Notes: generated from the sequence alone by a model not told the origin. A stretch of DNA of 64,000 nucleotides from Branchiostoma floridae (GCF_000003815.2 NC_049995.1:13916262-13980261); one strand, 5' to 3'. Numbered from the stretch's first letter, positions 33,430 to 45,246 are shown. Numbers and translations: made by a program.

Positions 33430-33640
33430 ACTGCGGGTGCGATGGTGTGTTTAATCTCCCACCGTGCCATACCAAAGACTTTTTGAATAGGACACACTGC
33501 CTTCTCTGCTAGGCACTCAGCATGTCAGTTAAATGCATACACAAACACGCACTACTAACAGCAGACGTGCCCCACTGTAGTAATTTGAACAGCTTGGCCT
33601 AAGGGATTAGGAATGGTGATGGGCGCCACCAATAAGTGAT
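33430..33640 (+). mobile_element. SINE, decayed
   Basis: gccataccaaagacttttt, ctgccttctctgct, tagtaatttgaac and ggtgatgggcgccacc in family order, inside the core of the long-arm transposon. Confidence 0.65.
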
Positions 33641-33940
33641 TCGCGGAGGACTTGATCTTACTAATACCAACAATAGCCATTGTGAACGATGAGCAGAGAT
33701 AGACGATAGTCTTTCTAAAGGACAAAAGATCTGTGAATAGTTTTATCATGTTGGTACGCGTAAGCGTACAGGATAAAGATACTTTTATTTCACAACCCTT
33801 GTTTTATTTTCACCCCGTTTCGGTGATCGTCTGTCACAATCCTCAGGGCAATTCTGACTGGTGAACTGTACTGCAGCTATAGTCGTTGATACTTACAGAT
33901 GCAAATACATCATTGGAAATCAAGCAAGGGCTGTGAAATA

Positions 33941-34356
33941 CAGTAGAAGCCGCTTAATTGCACACCCCATTTGCCAATCATCCGCGTGGTGCAATGATGC
34001 GAAGTTATCCAGCTGGACCGCATCAGTTCGGGATTTTGGGATTCCGTGCAATTAACGGAAGCGTGCGGTAATACATTGTACGATTAACTGGCTTGTACTG
34101 TAGCCTTTATAAAAGTACAAAGAATGTTTATTATCTAAGTGCAAAATGTTTGAGAAGAAGGGCATTATCACAAAGGAACACAAGCATCGACTATATTTAC
34201 CGATAGTTTTGAATAGTTCAGTTATAGTTAATTGCACGGAATCCCCAAATCCCAAACCTTTGCAGTCCATCTGGATAACTTCGCATTATTGCACCATGCG
34301 AATAATTGCACAAAATATGCTGGCAAATCGGATGTGCAATTAAGCGGCTTCTACAG
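33941..34356. mobile_element. pogo/Tigger-like MITE with TA duplication
   Basis: Ends cagtagaagccgcttaattg (33941) and caattaagcggcttctacag (ending 34356), flanked by TA on both sides. Inner inverted words ggataacttcgcat and atgcgaagttatcc. These ends resemble those of pogo-group Tc1/mariner elements. Confidence 0.85.
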
Positions 34357-34520
34357 TACAGTATCAAGAAATAAATGCAAACGCTCATGCAAGTATGTGG
34401 GGGAAAAGCAGTGTTCCAACTGCTGCAAAATTGATAGCATCAATGAAGACTCACATAAGACAGTATGTTATGAAAAACATGGAGTCTAAATCATTGAAGG
34501 CATACAGTCATATGGAGGCA

Positions 34521-34904
34521 TAAGGCCACACCAATTTAATTCCATGGTTCACGGATTCGCTCGCTCCTATTTTTTGCAAAAAAAAAAATAAGAATAAAAA
34601 TTACCACTCAGCAAATTTTCACCATTAATGAAACCATTCACCAACTTTCTGGTGTAGCAAATTGGCCTTTATATTATAATCTCCTTAAAGTGTGGATACG
34701 GGTGCTGTTACTGTATACATGTACAATAATAGTGTTTTTGTACTTTTTTCAAGCTGAAAACTTTTTTTCTTTATGTTTTGGATTAGCAGTTACCTTTACC
34801 CCAACCATTTTACAAATTTTATTTCAATTTTTATTTCGCCCTTTCGCTCATATTTTTTTAATGAAAAAATCCGTGAACCAAGAAATTAAATTGGTGTGGC
34901 CTAA
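34521..34904. mobile_element. MITE, GGCCACACCAATTT family, 384 bp
   Basis: taaggccacaccaatttaat and attaaattggtgtggccta ends; inner ggttcacggatt and aatccgtgaacc. Same family as 8211-8459. Confidence 0.85.
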
Positions 34905-34999
34905 GGGCTGTAGAATAGCCCATCAGGCAAAACAAGCAGGTAATGCAAGACAAAAATAGGAAGATGCCAAATCATGGAACAATTTCTTGTTTTAACCTG

Positions 35000-35970
35000 A
35001 TGAAGACATGCGAGACTGGAAAGCCTTTGGCGTTGTGGTCAGAGAAGTGGTGACCTTTACCACAGTGCCACAGACTAATGACCTTCCAACATTAGGACAA
35101 TCGCAACACCGGTCGGTACTGGCCACACACAAGTCACATCACCACCTTTCTGACAGGAGACATGCCCATTTTCTTACATTGTATGAAATATCTAATGTAT
35201 GTATGAACGTTCCCTCTGACCAGTATCTCAGACATGCCCAACGTTGAACCAGAGGAAGTCCGACTTGTGACTTCCACACTTGACTCAAAATGTCAGTTCA
35301 TTCCGACGAAGGACGTTATGTTCTTGCATGGAGGTGATAGAGGAGAAAGGCGAGTGACAGGCATTGTGAAATATGTATATATATACACTAACATATTGAC
35401 TACAGTCATCTTGTAATGTTTGAAGACTTCAATTTTTGCGAACTGGCAAAAACCTAAGGCCTCAAATCGTCAAAGCTATTAAAGGCAACTAAAACGTACA
35501 TCAGACCATTTTCATATGCCCGGTACAGGCTCAATGACAAAGAAAATTCCCTTAGGCATTGGAGACCATCCTAGTTCTAGACACATGCACATGTGGAAAT
35601 TTGTAGGTTGTAAGTTTTGTAATTTTTACAACAGTGTAAAAAAAGGCATCGGTAGTTTTGTATCCAGTGTGTCAAGTTTTACAAGCCTGCCAGAATCTTC
35701 AGTTAGCTATGTTTTACCCCAGATATTACACTGCTCCATTCTAACGGGTCTCCATACATGAACATTCTGTTATAGACTTTGTTTTTGGTTTGCCCTTATT
35801 TTAACAAATAATAACACACCATTAGACTAAGTGTGTTGCAGTTTGTCCAACGCAGCAAACCTGCACTGTACCTGATATATAGTCAATGAGGTTATATAGA
35901 CATGTCTAGATATGCCTATATATATATATATATATATGTCGATATAACCTCTTTTATAATGTATACCATC
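35000..35970. other. Core of the long-arm transposon, no gene recognised
   Basis: Only short frames. A small stem lies at 35889-35952 (gaggttatatagaca / gatataacctc) around an (at)n run. Confidence 0.5.
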
Positions 35971-35971
35971 A

Positions 35972-37188
35972 TTGATCAAGAAAGTACAATATACTTGTAT
36001 TCATCCCAGAGTAGTCTTGTTATTGACCTTTTGTTATGGTCTTGTTTCTAGATAAATTTTCAATATGCATGACACAGTCCTGCATCTACGTATCCTGTGT
36101 CACATATGTGGAGCCCTGGTAACCCCCATGTAGAGCCTTTATCATTGTGTAAGACATACTAGGTATACGCTGTGAATTTTAGTAAGGTATCTACTAAATG
36201 ACGAAAGAGAGCAAAAGATTTGTAAAAAAATGTGTAAAATCAAGGTAATTCATTTTCAGGTATCCTTATAACCCCCATGTAGAGCCCAAATTAACATTTC
36301 CAATCAATTATGATATTTTTCACAGTTAAGTATGATTTACAAGATGACAGGAGCAAAATCACGCGTTAGAGAACATGACTCTGCTGTATTTGGCTTGAAA
36401 CATGACTGAGTACACCCTTAGCAACGGCCTTAGCAACAGTTTTACTAACGATTCTGAAAGAAATGACATAAAAAAAAACACATTTCTGCATCTGTTACAT
36501 GTTAAACATTTCAACACGATTCCTTGTACTTCTACTGATGTAATCAGAGTAAAAGACAACAGAAAAGTAAGTTCTTTGATCAGTTTTGTTGTGGAGTACG
36601 ATCTGAAACCTCCTTAACAACAGCCTTAGCAACGGCCTTAGCAACGATATTGTCACTATAAGCTGGCAGATGTGTCATTCTTCACACATTCATATCTCCG
36701 GATTTCATTGATGGATTTCGATCATTTAAAGCTTAATATGCAGAGAACGATACGTACGGTAAGTCTAACTCATCAGGCAAGGCCCCATAGGTAATGTGAA
36801 TAAATAAACGATATTGGAAAATAAAGTATATATTTTTCACCAGAAAATCACCAAAAAATATGATTTTAGGCGGTCATAATTTCGTGTTGAATCATAATAT
36901 CGAAAATCAATTGATATTTTTATGATCCTCTTAGCAGGTTCTACCAGCCTGTGAATTTTCGTGGAAAAATATTGATGTTTAATTTTTTGCCCCTCCCCCT
37001 TGTTGAAGACACGAAATTTCCAGATCATTTAGGTGGTGATAGGTTTGAAGGCTGATAGCCGGTAGAAAGCTACCATACCAGAATGGCTATCACATCAAAA
37101 TATATGCCACAGGCCTTCTACTATTCAAAAATAACAAGGAGAATTTGCCACCTCGGAGGTACCAATTTTTCCTCTGGCCCATGGACTA
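35972..37188 (-). repeat. Right 1.2-kb inverted arm
   Basis: Complement of the left arm, with scattered substitutions and small indels. Starts inward at ttgatcaagaaagtac. Confidence 0.85.
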
Positions 37189-37570
37189 AATGGAAGGGGT
37201 AGCCAAGAAGAAGACTTAGCTCAGGGGGAATTTACAATTTTTTTTTTTTAAATGTTTATTTGGGGATCGCAAAATGACCTTATTTTATACCAATCTATAA
37301 ATATTAGATGGACTTATAAGATAAGTCTGGTACTGGGCCAGCTTAAATGTTCATTTACAAAAGGAGAACAACTGGTTTGAAAATGATTTTTTTTCTATTT
37401 TCAGACCAAAGATTCTGGAGCCATGTGTAATTTTTACTAATTAAAGCTTTTTTGAAAATTCAAATCATACATGATTGTCATCGTTTACTTTGAACTTGAA
37501 GGTGAAACCCACGTTTCACAAGAGAGGGAGAAAAAAAACATTCTTGGACAGTTGAACTGCGACCTGAGGT

Positions 37571-37707
37571 GGGCGGGTCAACAGTTCCCTGTTGGTGGGC
37601 GGGTCAACAGTTCCCTGTTGGTGGGCGGGTCAACAGTTCCCTGTTGGTGGGCGGGTCAACAGTTCCCTGTTGGTGGGCGGGTCAACAGTTCCCTGTTGGT
37701 GGGCGGG
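37571..37707. repeat. 26-bp tandem repeat, left part
   Basis: Five copies of ggcgggtcaacagttccctg plus ttggtg. The array resumes at 39583-39635 after the inserted element. In the related unit at 30560 there is only one copy (tggtcaacagttccctgttg), so it expanded here. Confidence 0.9.
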
Positions 37708-39582
37708 CAGTGCTGTCTCCAGCTTTAAATTTATTTCCGTCCCTAACATTGGGGTGGGGGGGATCGGGCCGAAGGCCCGACGCGAGCGCCGCAGGCGCTC
37801 GCCAAACTAGGGGGGTCCGGGGGCATGCTCCCCCGGGAAAATTTGAAAATTCAAACCCTCTAAAACGCTATTTCACGTATTTTTAGAGGCAAAATTTCAT
37901 TTCGTAAAGTAGGACTACCGACACCCCACGATCTCGAAACAAAAGGCTTTGTTCCGACTGCCCGCCTCTTGGTCGGGCATTTCGCTGACGAAATATTTTG
38001 TTCGTTAAGCAGTGTTGCGTTTACACTCTGAACGTTGCATGATACTTTTTCGTCGTCATTTTCACGTATTTGTTGATAATTTGTGAATAGCTCTAGGGCT
38101 GGATAACGCCGCGGGTGTTGGCATTATTGGCCGAGGTCCATTGACGCATTTCAGCTTGTAAGATATCGTAAGATCGTATTGAAAGGAATGTGCATTTCTC
38201 GATAAAATTGAACACCTTTCTGCTCGTCGTCCAGCACCGTCCAAAGGGTACAGATTTGCAGGTGGAAACTTCCAACAGCGATCATGTTCACAGCGCTGGG
38301 TAAGAATACCGTCGCGGGCTACTCCCGTATAATTTTAGTGGAAGATCGGCAAAAAATATACAAGATCGATTCCTGATATTTTCCCGTGAAAACAGGTTTA
38401 CATTCCCTCGAAAAATATGTATGTAAGCTGTAACAGCAGCAAGTTGGAAAACGCGGCTAGACATGTTGTTACCATGGTAGCAGCATCGGCGGCAGCCTTT
38501 TGAAGTAGCGCCTGCGACAGGGCGTGCGTCATAATTCTGCAAATTCAATCAACTTCCCACCAATCACAGGCAGCAGCGGCGTGGACAAAGCGGTAACATC
38601 ATGTCAATCACGATGAAACGCGAAACTTTACGAACACGGCGCTGCGAACTCGGTCCCAACTCCAAACAAAAACGTGCTTTTGAAGATAAATGGCGCAAGA
38701 ACCGGCCGTGGCTTCGTCACATCGTAGACGTAGACGGTGAGAATATGATGTTTACCGTCTGTTTACAGTTTGCATCAGGGGGAAAACCTCCTTTGTTGAT
38801 GGTTGTAGAACTATGGAGATCACAAGTGTGACGGTTTACTGAGGCCACCGATACACACACGACGGCCGAGTAAAGAAAGATAATTTCTGAACTGCCGTGT
38901 CAGGTTCATAATGAAGTGCAGTTTCCCGTTAATGTTGATTTGAAAACGTACAAGGGCCTCGTGATTCCGATCGGCATTGCAAAATAAAACATAGAAAAAA
39001 AGTGATATCGATCATTACAGATGTTTTCTTGTCATGCTTGTTCATACACCAGTACACACACATCTTTTACTATATGGAAACAAATTGGGCGGGATGCGTT
39101 CTCCGCCCACCGCTCGGGCGGCCTACGTACGAAAAGAAGCTGATTTCTGCCAAACCCCGAACTTTCGCGAGTAGGGCGTGTCTGGAAAATGTTTATGAAA
39201 AGAACAGGCGTACACCGCGTGTTCGCCACATCATCAGTTCAAGAGTCCCGGTCTTACCCGTAGTTTATGTTTGGACTGTGGTGCTAGTCGACATTGGGAC
39301 TTTAGCCTAAAGAGCCACAACTGTGGTAAGGCACAGTGGTAAGGTAAGATAACGCCGCAGCCCCGCCTTCTTTTGCGCCACGCGAATAGCACACTGCCGA
39401 TTTGGTTCGGAAGGCTATTTTAGTTATTGAATTTGCCATTTTAAGCTTACGAAACTGCATTTTTATGTCATGAAAATGATGAAATTATGATTTTTATGGG
39501 ACGGAATGGTTGAAATCTTTTTCCGTCCCAACAAGTAAATTTCCGTCCAGGGACGGAGGGACGGGTCCTGGAGACAGCACTG
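37708..39582 (+). mobile_element. hAT-type DNA transposon, 1.9 kb, degraded
   Basis: Ends cagtgctgtctccag (37708) and ctggagacagcactg (39582); 8-bp duplication tgggcggg at 37700-37707 and 39583-39590. Subterminal inverted atttccgtcc words. It carries the start of a possible transposase exon at 38601 and otherwise short broken frames. Because tgggcggg is part of the flanking 26-bp repeat, the duplication is suggestive rather than conclusive. Confidence 0.8.
38601..38831 (+). pseudogene. Possible N-terminal hAT transposase exon
   Basis: 76 codons. KRAFEDKWRKNRPWLRHI resembles the F-x(2)-KW...PWL segment that opens the zinc-binding region of some hAT transposases and their domesticated relatives. 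The metal-binding Cys pair expected next is not intact (MFTVCLQF). A donor-like gtgaga follows GTAGACG near 38738. No catalytic (RNase H fold) region was seen. Confidence 0.45.
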
Positions 39583-40299
39583 TGGGCGGGTCAACAGTTC
39601 CCTGTTGGTGGGCGGGTCAACAGTTCCCTGTTGCAAGTCAGTTACCCACTTCCTTCTAGTTCTAGTTAAAGATGAAGGAAATCCTCATCAAATTCCGATG
39701 TTATTGAATTTGGAAGGTTCGATACAATTTCTGAAGGAAATCTTTTTCTACAAATTTCATCACAATCATATAGTACACATATTCTGAAGCCATGTGCAAT
39801 TTTCAGACTCAGAAACACAGTTCACATACTTACACAGGATGCACTTGGGACCAGTTACAATAAACATGTTAGCAAATCAGCTAGAAGGCCCCCCTCCCCC
39901 ATCAAAATGTACTGGACTAGGCTTACATTCTAATTTTCAAAAGGAAAAACTGGTTCAAAAAGTTCCTTTTTTTCGGAACAAAGATTTATAAATTGAGTTT
40001 GCGTTTTTGTGGGATCTTAGACTGTTAGGAGTCTTAGCTCAGGGGAGTTAACAAATTCAAATGTTTATTTTGGGCTCAAGAAATGACCAATTTCATAATT
40101 ATACCAATTTATCAAATATTATATGAACTTGAAAAATTAAAAATTAGGTACTGGGCCAGGCTAAATTTTTTTTCAAAAGGAAAACAACTGCTTCCAAAAG
40201 TTCCTTTTCAAAAGAATAACAACAGTACTGGTTCTAAAAGTTTTCAGACCAAAGAAGATTAAATTATAGTCATTTTCTAGGATCGTCGAATGGAAGGTC

Positions 40300-42470
40300 A
40301 AGTCTTCATTTTGTTGTAGAGAAACCAAATACCAAATATTATATTACACATATCAAGTTGAAAGTCTTCATTTTGTTTTAGAGAAACCAAATGCCAAATA
40401 TTATATTACACATATCAAGTTGAAAGTCTTCATTTTGTTTAAGAGAGACCAAATGCCAAATATTATATTACACACAATTTGAAAGCCTTAATTTTGTTTC
40501 AGAGAAACCAAATGCCAAATATTATATTACAGACAATTTGAAAGTCTTCATTTTGTTTTAGAGAAACCAAAATTAATGCCAAATATTATTTTACACATAT
40601 CAAGTTGAAAGTCTTCATTTTGTTTGGGAAAATCCAAATGCCAAATATTATATTACACATATCAATTTGAAAGTTTTAATTTTGTTTTAGAGAAACCAGA
40701 TGCCAAATTATATATATTATATTACACTTAAATTTGAAAGTTTTAATTTTGTTTTAGAGAGACCAAATGCCAAATATTATTTTACACATATCAAGTTGAA
40801 AGTCTTTATTTTGTTTTAGAGAAACCAAATGCCAAATATTATTTTACACATATCAAGTTGAAAGTCTTCATTTTGTTTTGGAAAAACCAAATGCCAAATA
40901 TTATATTTACATATATCAATTTGAAAGTCTTCATTTTGTTTTAGAGAAACCAAATGCCAAATATCATTTTACACATATCAATTTGAAAGTCTTCATTTTG
41001 TTTTGGAGAAACCAAATGCGAAATATTATTTTACACATATCAATTTGAAAGTCTTCGATTTGTTTTAGAGAAACCAAATGCCAAATATTATTTTACACGA
41101 TATCAATTTGAAAGTCTTCATTTTGTTTTGGAGAAACCAAATGCGAAATATTATATTACACAATATCAATTTGAAAGTTTTCATTTTGTTTTAGAGAGAC
41201 CAAATGCCAATTGAAATATTATATTACACACAATTTGAAAGTCTTCATTTTGTTTTGGAAAAACCAAATGCCAAATATTTTTACACGTATCAATTTGAAA
41301 GTCTTCATTTTGTTTTAGAGAAACCAAATACCAAATATTATTTTACACATATCAATTTGAAAGTTTTAATTTTGTTTTGGAGAAACCAAATGCCAATTGA
41401 AATATTATTTTACACATGTCAATTTGAAAGTCTTCATTTTGTTTTGGAGAAACCAAATGCCAAATTTTATTTTACACGATATCAATATGAAAGTCTTCAT
41501 TTTGTTTTGGAGAAACCAAATACCAAATATTATTTTACACATATCAATTTGAAAGTTTTAATTTTGTTTTGGAGAAACCAAATGCCAATTGAAATATTAT
41601 TTTACACATGTCAATTTGAAAGTCTTCATTTTGTTTTAGAGAAACCAAATGCCAAATATTATTTTACACATATCAATTTGAAAGTCTTCATTTTGTTTTA
41701 GAGAAACCAAATGCCAAATATTATATTATTTACACATATCAATTTGAAAGTCTTAATTTTGTTTTAGAGAAACCAAATGCCAAATATTATATTAAACATA
41801 TCAATTTGAAAGTCTTAATTTTGTTTTAGAACAACCAAAGCCAAATATTATTGTACACAAGTCATATCAATTTGAAAGTTTTCATTTTGTTTTAGAGAAA
41901 CCAAATGCCAAATATTATTTTACACATATCAGTTTGAAAGTCTTCATTTTGTTTTGGAGAAACCAAATGCCAAATATTATATTACACAGTATCAATTTGA
42001 AAGTTGTAATTTTGTTTTAGAGAAACCAAATGCCAAATATTATTACACATATCAATTTGAAAGTCTTCATTTTGTTTTAGAGAAACCAAATGCCAAATAC
42101 TATTTTACACGATATCAATTTGAAAGTCTTCATTAAAATTTTTGTTTTGGAGAAACCAAATGCCAAATATTATTTTACACATATCAATTTGAAAGTTTTA
42201 ATTTTGTTTTAGAGAGACCAAATGCCAAATATTATATTACACACAATTTGAAAGTTTTAATTTTGTTTTAGAGAAACCAAATGCCAAATATTATATTACA
42301 TATATCATTTTGAAAGTCTTCATTTTGTTTTAGAGAAACCAAATTCCAAATATTATATTAAACATATCAATTTGAAAGTCTTAATTTTGTTTTAGAGAAA
42401 CCAAATAACATCAATTTGAAAGTCTTAATTTTGTTTTAGAAAAACCAAATAACAGATATCAATTTGAAAG
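40300..42470. repeat. 61-bp satellite array, about 35 copies
   Basis: Unit: ttgaaagtcttcattttgtt, then ttagagaaaccaaatgcc, then aaatattattttacacatat. Because some units keep the frame, a 165-codon repetitive frame appears (41204-41701). It is treated as non-coding. Confidence 0.95.
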
Positions 42471-42524
42471 TAGCAAACAAAAAAATCCACAATCCGTAAT
42501 CGTTGTCCGTTGCCGTGCCATTAG

Positions 42525-42925
42525 GTCTGTTAAGGGTCAAAGGTCAGTTCATGCGCCAGAGGGAAACTTTTTTGTCAGCAGGGTTTACAGAGGGGGGATC
42601 ATCCGTGTGCGGTCCGTTCCGAGCCAAGTCGTCGCCGTAAGAGCAGCTGGCCCACGTGCTGGGCGGTGGACCACCTCAGAACACCACCAGTTGGAAGGCT
42701 CCAGGAAGTCTGGGAACACGTGCAGGCCTTTGATCTGACGTCCGGGCGAGGTCCGACGTAGAAGGCAGGGCGGTGAAGGTCGTCGTGAGCCCTTGTGCAA
42801 TGACCTTCAACTGGAGCTCCGCACCAAGCAGCGACCCCGGAACCCACTCCGAGGTCAGACACGTGTTAGAGGCTAGGACTTTTGGCGTTTCAGGGGAGGC
42901 AAGGAGCGTTAGGACAGACGTATTT
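42525..42925 (+). pseudogene. Spliced copy of exons 1-3 of the protease-domain gene
   Basis: catgcgccagagggaa (exon 1) runs within 10 bases into gtcagcagggtttacagagg (exon 2), and later ctccaggaagtctggga crosses the exon 2/3 border. Both introns of the gene at 12554-14540 are absent. Similarity continues through most of exon 3 to cttttggcgt and aggggaggcaaggagcg. Many indels break the frame, and the catalytic DTG of the parent has become a Gly-rich GGG. It is a processed pseudogene, on the opposite strand to its source. It is bounded by the 61-bp satellite on the left and a 12-bp minisatellite on the right. Confidence 0.85.
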
Positions 42926-42949
42926 GGGCGGAGACCTTGTAGTGCATTC

Positions 42950-43125
42950 ATCTCATTCGCACACGCATTCGCACACACATTCGCACACACATTCGCACAC
43001 ACACTCGCACACACATTCGCACACGCATTTGCACACACATTCGCACACACATTTGCACACACACTCGCACACGCATTCGCACACGCATTCGCACACGCAT
43101 TTGCACACACATTCACGTATTCATA
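42950..43125. repeat. 12-bp minisatellite (attcgcacacac)n
   Basis: About 14 copies alternating cacacacattcg and cacacgcattcg. His/Thr-rich and Ala/Asn-rich frames on either strand are by-products. Confidence 0.9.
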
Positions 43126-43299
43126 GAACAGATTGAAGAAAATAAATTCAAAATAAAAAACAAAAAAGAGGTAAGAAAGATGGAAAGGGTTAACCTAAAC
43201 ACACCCAAAGGATCTCCATACCTGCACTACAAGGTCGCAGCCGCCCAAATGAACATGTTAAAAGACGGAATAAGTTAAAAGGATAAAAATTTAAAAACA

Positions 43300-43395
43300 A
43301 CAAATTTACATATTTACAGTATTTACATATTTACAGTATTTACATATTTACAGTATTTACATATTTACAGTATTTACAATATTTACACTATACAA
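43300..43395. repeat. 17-bp AT-rich tandem repeat
   Basis: About five copies of atttacatatttacagt. Confidence 0.85.
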
Positions 43396-43514
43396 TATTA
43401 AAAAAATAAAAGGTTAAAAATTTGAAAAAATTTAAAATAATAAAAATTTAGGTATTTGGAAATTCAACACTTACAGTCTCCTGTCGGCAGCTCCTGACAA
43501 GCAAACAGTAACAA

Positions 43515-43560
43515 CAATTCCAACACAAAATGTACATTGAATATTTGACTGTCCATCTTT
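43515..43560. repeat. Short dispersed match to 5090-5135, inverted
   Basis: aattccaacacaaaatg and gaatatttgactgtcc are the complement of words at 5092-5135 (ggacagtcaaatattc, tgtgttggaatt). Both lie shortly after the two spliced pseudogene fragments, on opposite strands. Confidence 0.5.
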
Positions 43561-43856
43561 CACAATAAAATTTCAACGTCCAAAATGTCACATACACTAA
43601 TAATCATTCAGCTTTCCTTTGCAGAGACATGTGGTAGGAGGTAAATTTTCACACACACCCTGAAGGGAACACACCCCCTAAAGGGAAACCCCCTCTTATG
43701 AGACATGTACAGTCCCAGTTTGCGAGGGGCAAAGGTCATTTGCTGTGTGCGGGCCTATGTAATGTATGGCCTCCCTTTGGTTTGCGGTAGGAGCAATTCT
43801 GATGGTCTGAATCACTACTTGGATGCTTGACAAATCCTGAGGATGGGCTTAAAGCT

Positions 43857-44175
43857 TTAAGGGCACAACCCACCGTACGTGCAAATACGTGCTGTCTATG
43901 TGCCAAAACGTCCACTGGGCAATATTTGGGGATCCGTAAGTTAAAGTACCGCCTCCGTACGAACTCGTAAGGGAATCCGACGGATTTTGGAGCACGCAGA
44001 CACGCCGTAGAACTTAACGTGCAGGCACAACTTTGTGTGCACCTTGCGTTGACGTGCGTTGACATACTCCCTCCCTGCTCTTGCAGTCGTTCCCCACCTT
44101 ATAGAAATACGTGGCGGACGTGGCCTCCCCAGACAACGTACGGACAAGTCGCACATACGGCGGGTTGTGCCCTTA
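43857..44175. mobile_element. MITE, taagggcacaaccc ends, 319 bp
   Basis: taagggcacaacccaccgta at the left and tacggcgggttgtgccctta at the right, flanked by agctt / agctta-like DNA. GC-rich interior with cgtacg words. Confidence 0.85.
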
Positions 44176-44369
44176 GCTTAAGCGGGTGCTGTTTCAGAAT
44201 TTCACCCAACATATTGGATGGACAGTTCGGGGGACAGGTTCAGCGGTCAGAAAGTCAACCTAATTCATTTTAGATTTGTCTCGGGACAAGCTTGTAGCAG
44301 GCAGTTTCAGAATTCCAGAAATGAATTCAAGATGATGAAATAGTCGGATGGGCTTTTATTAGCAGGTAT

Positions 44370-45030
44370 ATTAGATAAAGAGCTTTTAGTCTCAAAATAC
44401 GACCAATTTTGAACTTATCATTAAATCAAGGGGCGAGGTTTTTAGTCTCAAAATTCAACCAATTTGGAGCTTAATAATCATGAAATCAAGGGGCAAGGTT
44501 TTTAGTCTCAAAATTCAACAAATTTGGAACTTAATAATCATTCAATCAAGGGGCGAGGTTTTTAGTCTCAAAATTCAACCAATTTGGAGCTTTTAATAAT
44601 AATCATTAAATCAAGGGGCAAGGTTTTTAGTCTCAAAATTCAACAAATTTGGAACTATATTATTACATCAAGGGACGGGGCTTTTAGTCTCAAAATTCAA
44701 CCAATGTGGAACTATATTATCAAATGAAGGGCTTTTTAAGTCTCAAAATTCAACCAATTTGGAACTTAATCATTAAATCAAGGGTTGAGGATTTTAGTCT
44801 CAAAATTCAACCAATTTGGAGCTTAATAATCATTAAATCAAGGGTCGCAGTTTTTAGTCTCAAAATTCAACAAATTTGGAACAAGGGACGGGGCTTTAAT
44901 AGTCTCAAAATTCAAGAAATTTGGAACTTAGATCAAGGGATGGGGTTTTGAAGGGACGGGGCTTACAATGTATAGCAAGTAGTTTAAAAATTTGACCAAT
45001 TTAGAACTTATCAAAGAGAGAAAGGGACGA
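44370..45030. repeat. About 62-bp tandem array, ten or more copies
   Basis: Unit with tttttagtctcaaaattc, aaccaatttggaacttaat and aatcaaggggcgagg. Decays toward 45030. Confidence 0.9.
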
Positions 45031-45059
45031 GTCATTTTTCCAAGTCTTACAGTCAATCA

Positions 45060-45246
45060 TAGCACAGATTTAAAACGCCAGTGGGAGTCGAATACTACAT
45101 TAAACAGATTACTTTGTGAGAACTTGTGAATGGACCATGCTCAAAACAATGCTCCATTTCACTACAAACTTAATCAGGTTCAGGTCTGGACCTGATCCTC
45201 TGGACTTGAACCGGACCTGCATTTTCTGTACCGGTACCCAGCCCTA
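45060..45246. mobile_element. hAT-like MITE fragment (GTACCGGTAC family)
   Basis: aaaacgccagtgggagtcga, cctgatcctctggacttg and gtaccggtacccagccctag, matching the right two thirds of 15049-15480. Confidence 0.7.

Larger units (their letters stand above)
31262..37188. mobile_element. 5.9-kb DNA transposon with 1.2-kb inverted ends
   Basis: Left arm 31262-32493 and right arm 35972-37188 are near-identical inverted copies. Outer ends are tagtccatgggccag and ctggcccatggacta. The host trinucleotide AAT is at both borders, and the uninterrupted relative of the target (near 30185, gtcgaatggaagg) shows the site before insertion, so the duplication is 3 bp. No transposase frame is visible inside: the 3.5-kb core holds other MITEs and SINE debris. 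The superfamily is undecided; a 3-bp duplication would fit PIF/Harbinger-, CACTA- or Zator-type elements. Confidence 0.85.
37190..40290. repeat. Third 1.08-kb unit, split by a hAT element
   Basis: 37190-37570 matches 30189-30569 and 39625-40290 matches 30570-31260 in order (gatgaaggaaatcctcatc, cactcgg-type and aggggagttaacaaattc words). The split is caused by expansion of a 26-bp repeat and by the element at 37708-39582. Confidence 0.8.

Noticed and set aside
32494..35971. Transposase gene in the long-arm element
   Set aside because: Only frames under 90 codons, none with a DDE-type or other recognisable motif; the core is made of other repeats.
41204..41701. 165-codon repetitive frame in the 61-bp satellite
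   Set aside because: The frame exists only because several units have compatible lengths. Neighbouring units break it and codon positions show no bias by eye.
42676..43136. Ala/Cys/Asn- and His/Thr-rich frames
   Set aside because: Produced by the 12-bp minisatellite and the processed pseudogene read in other frames.
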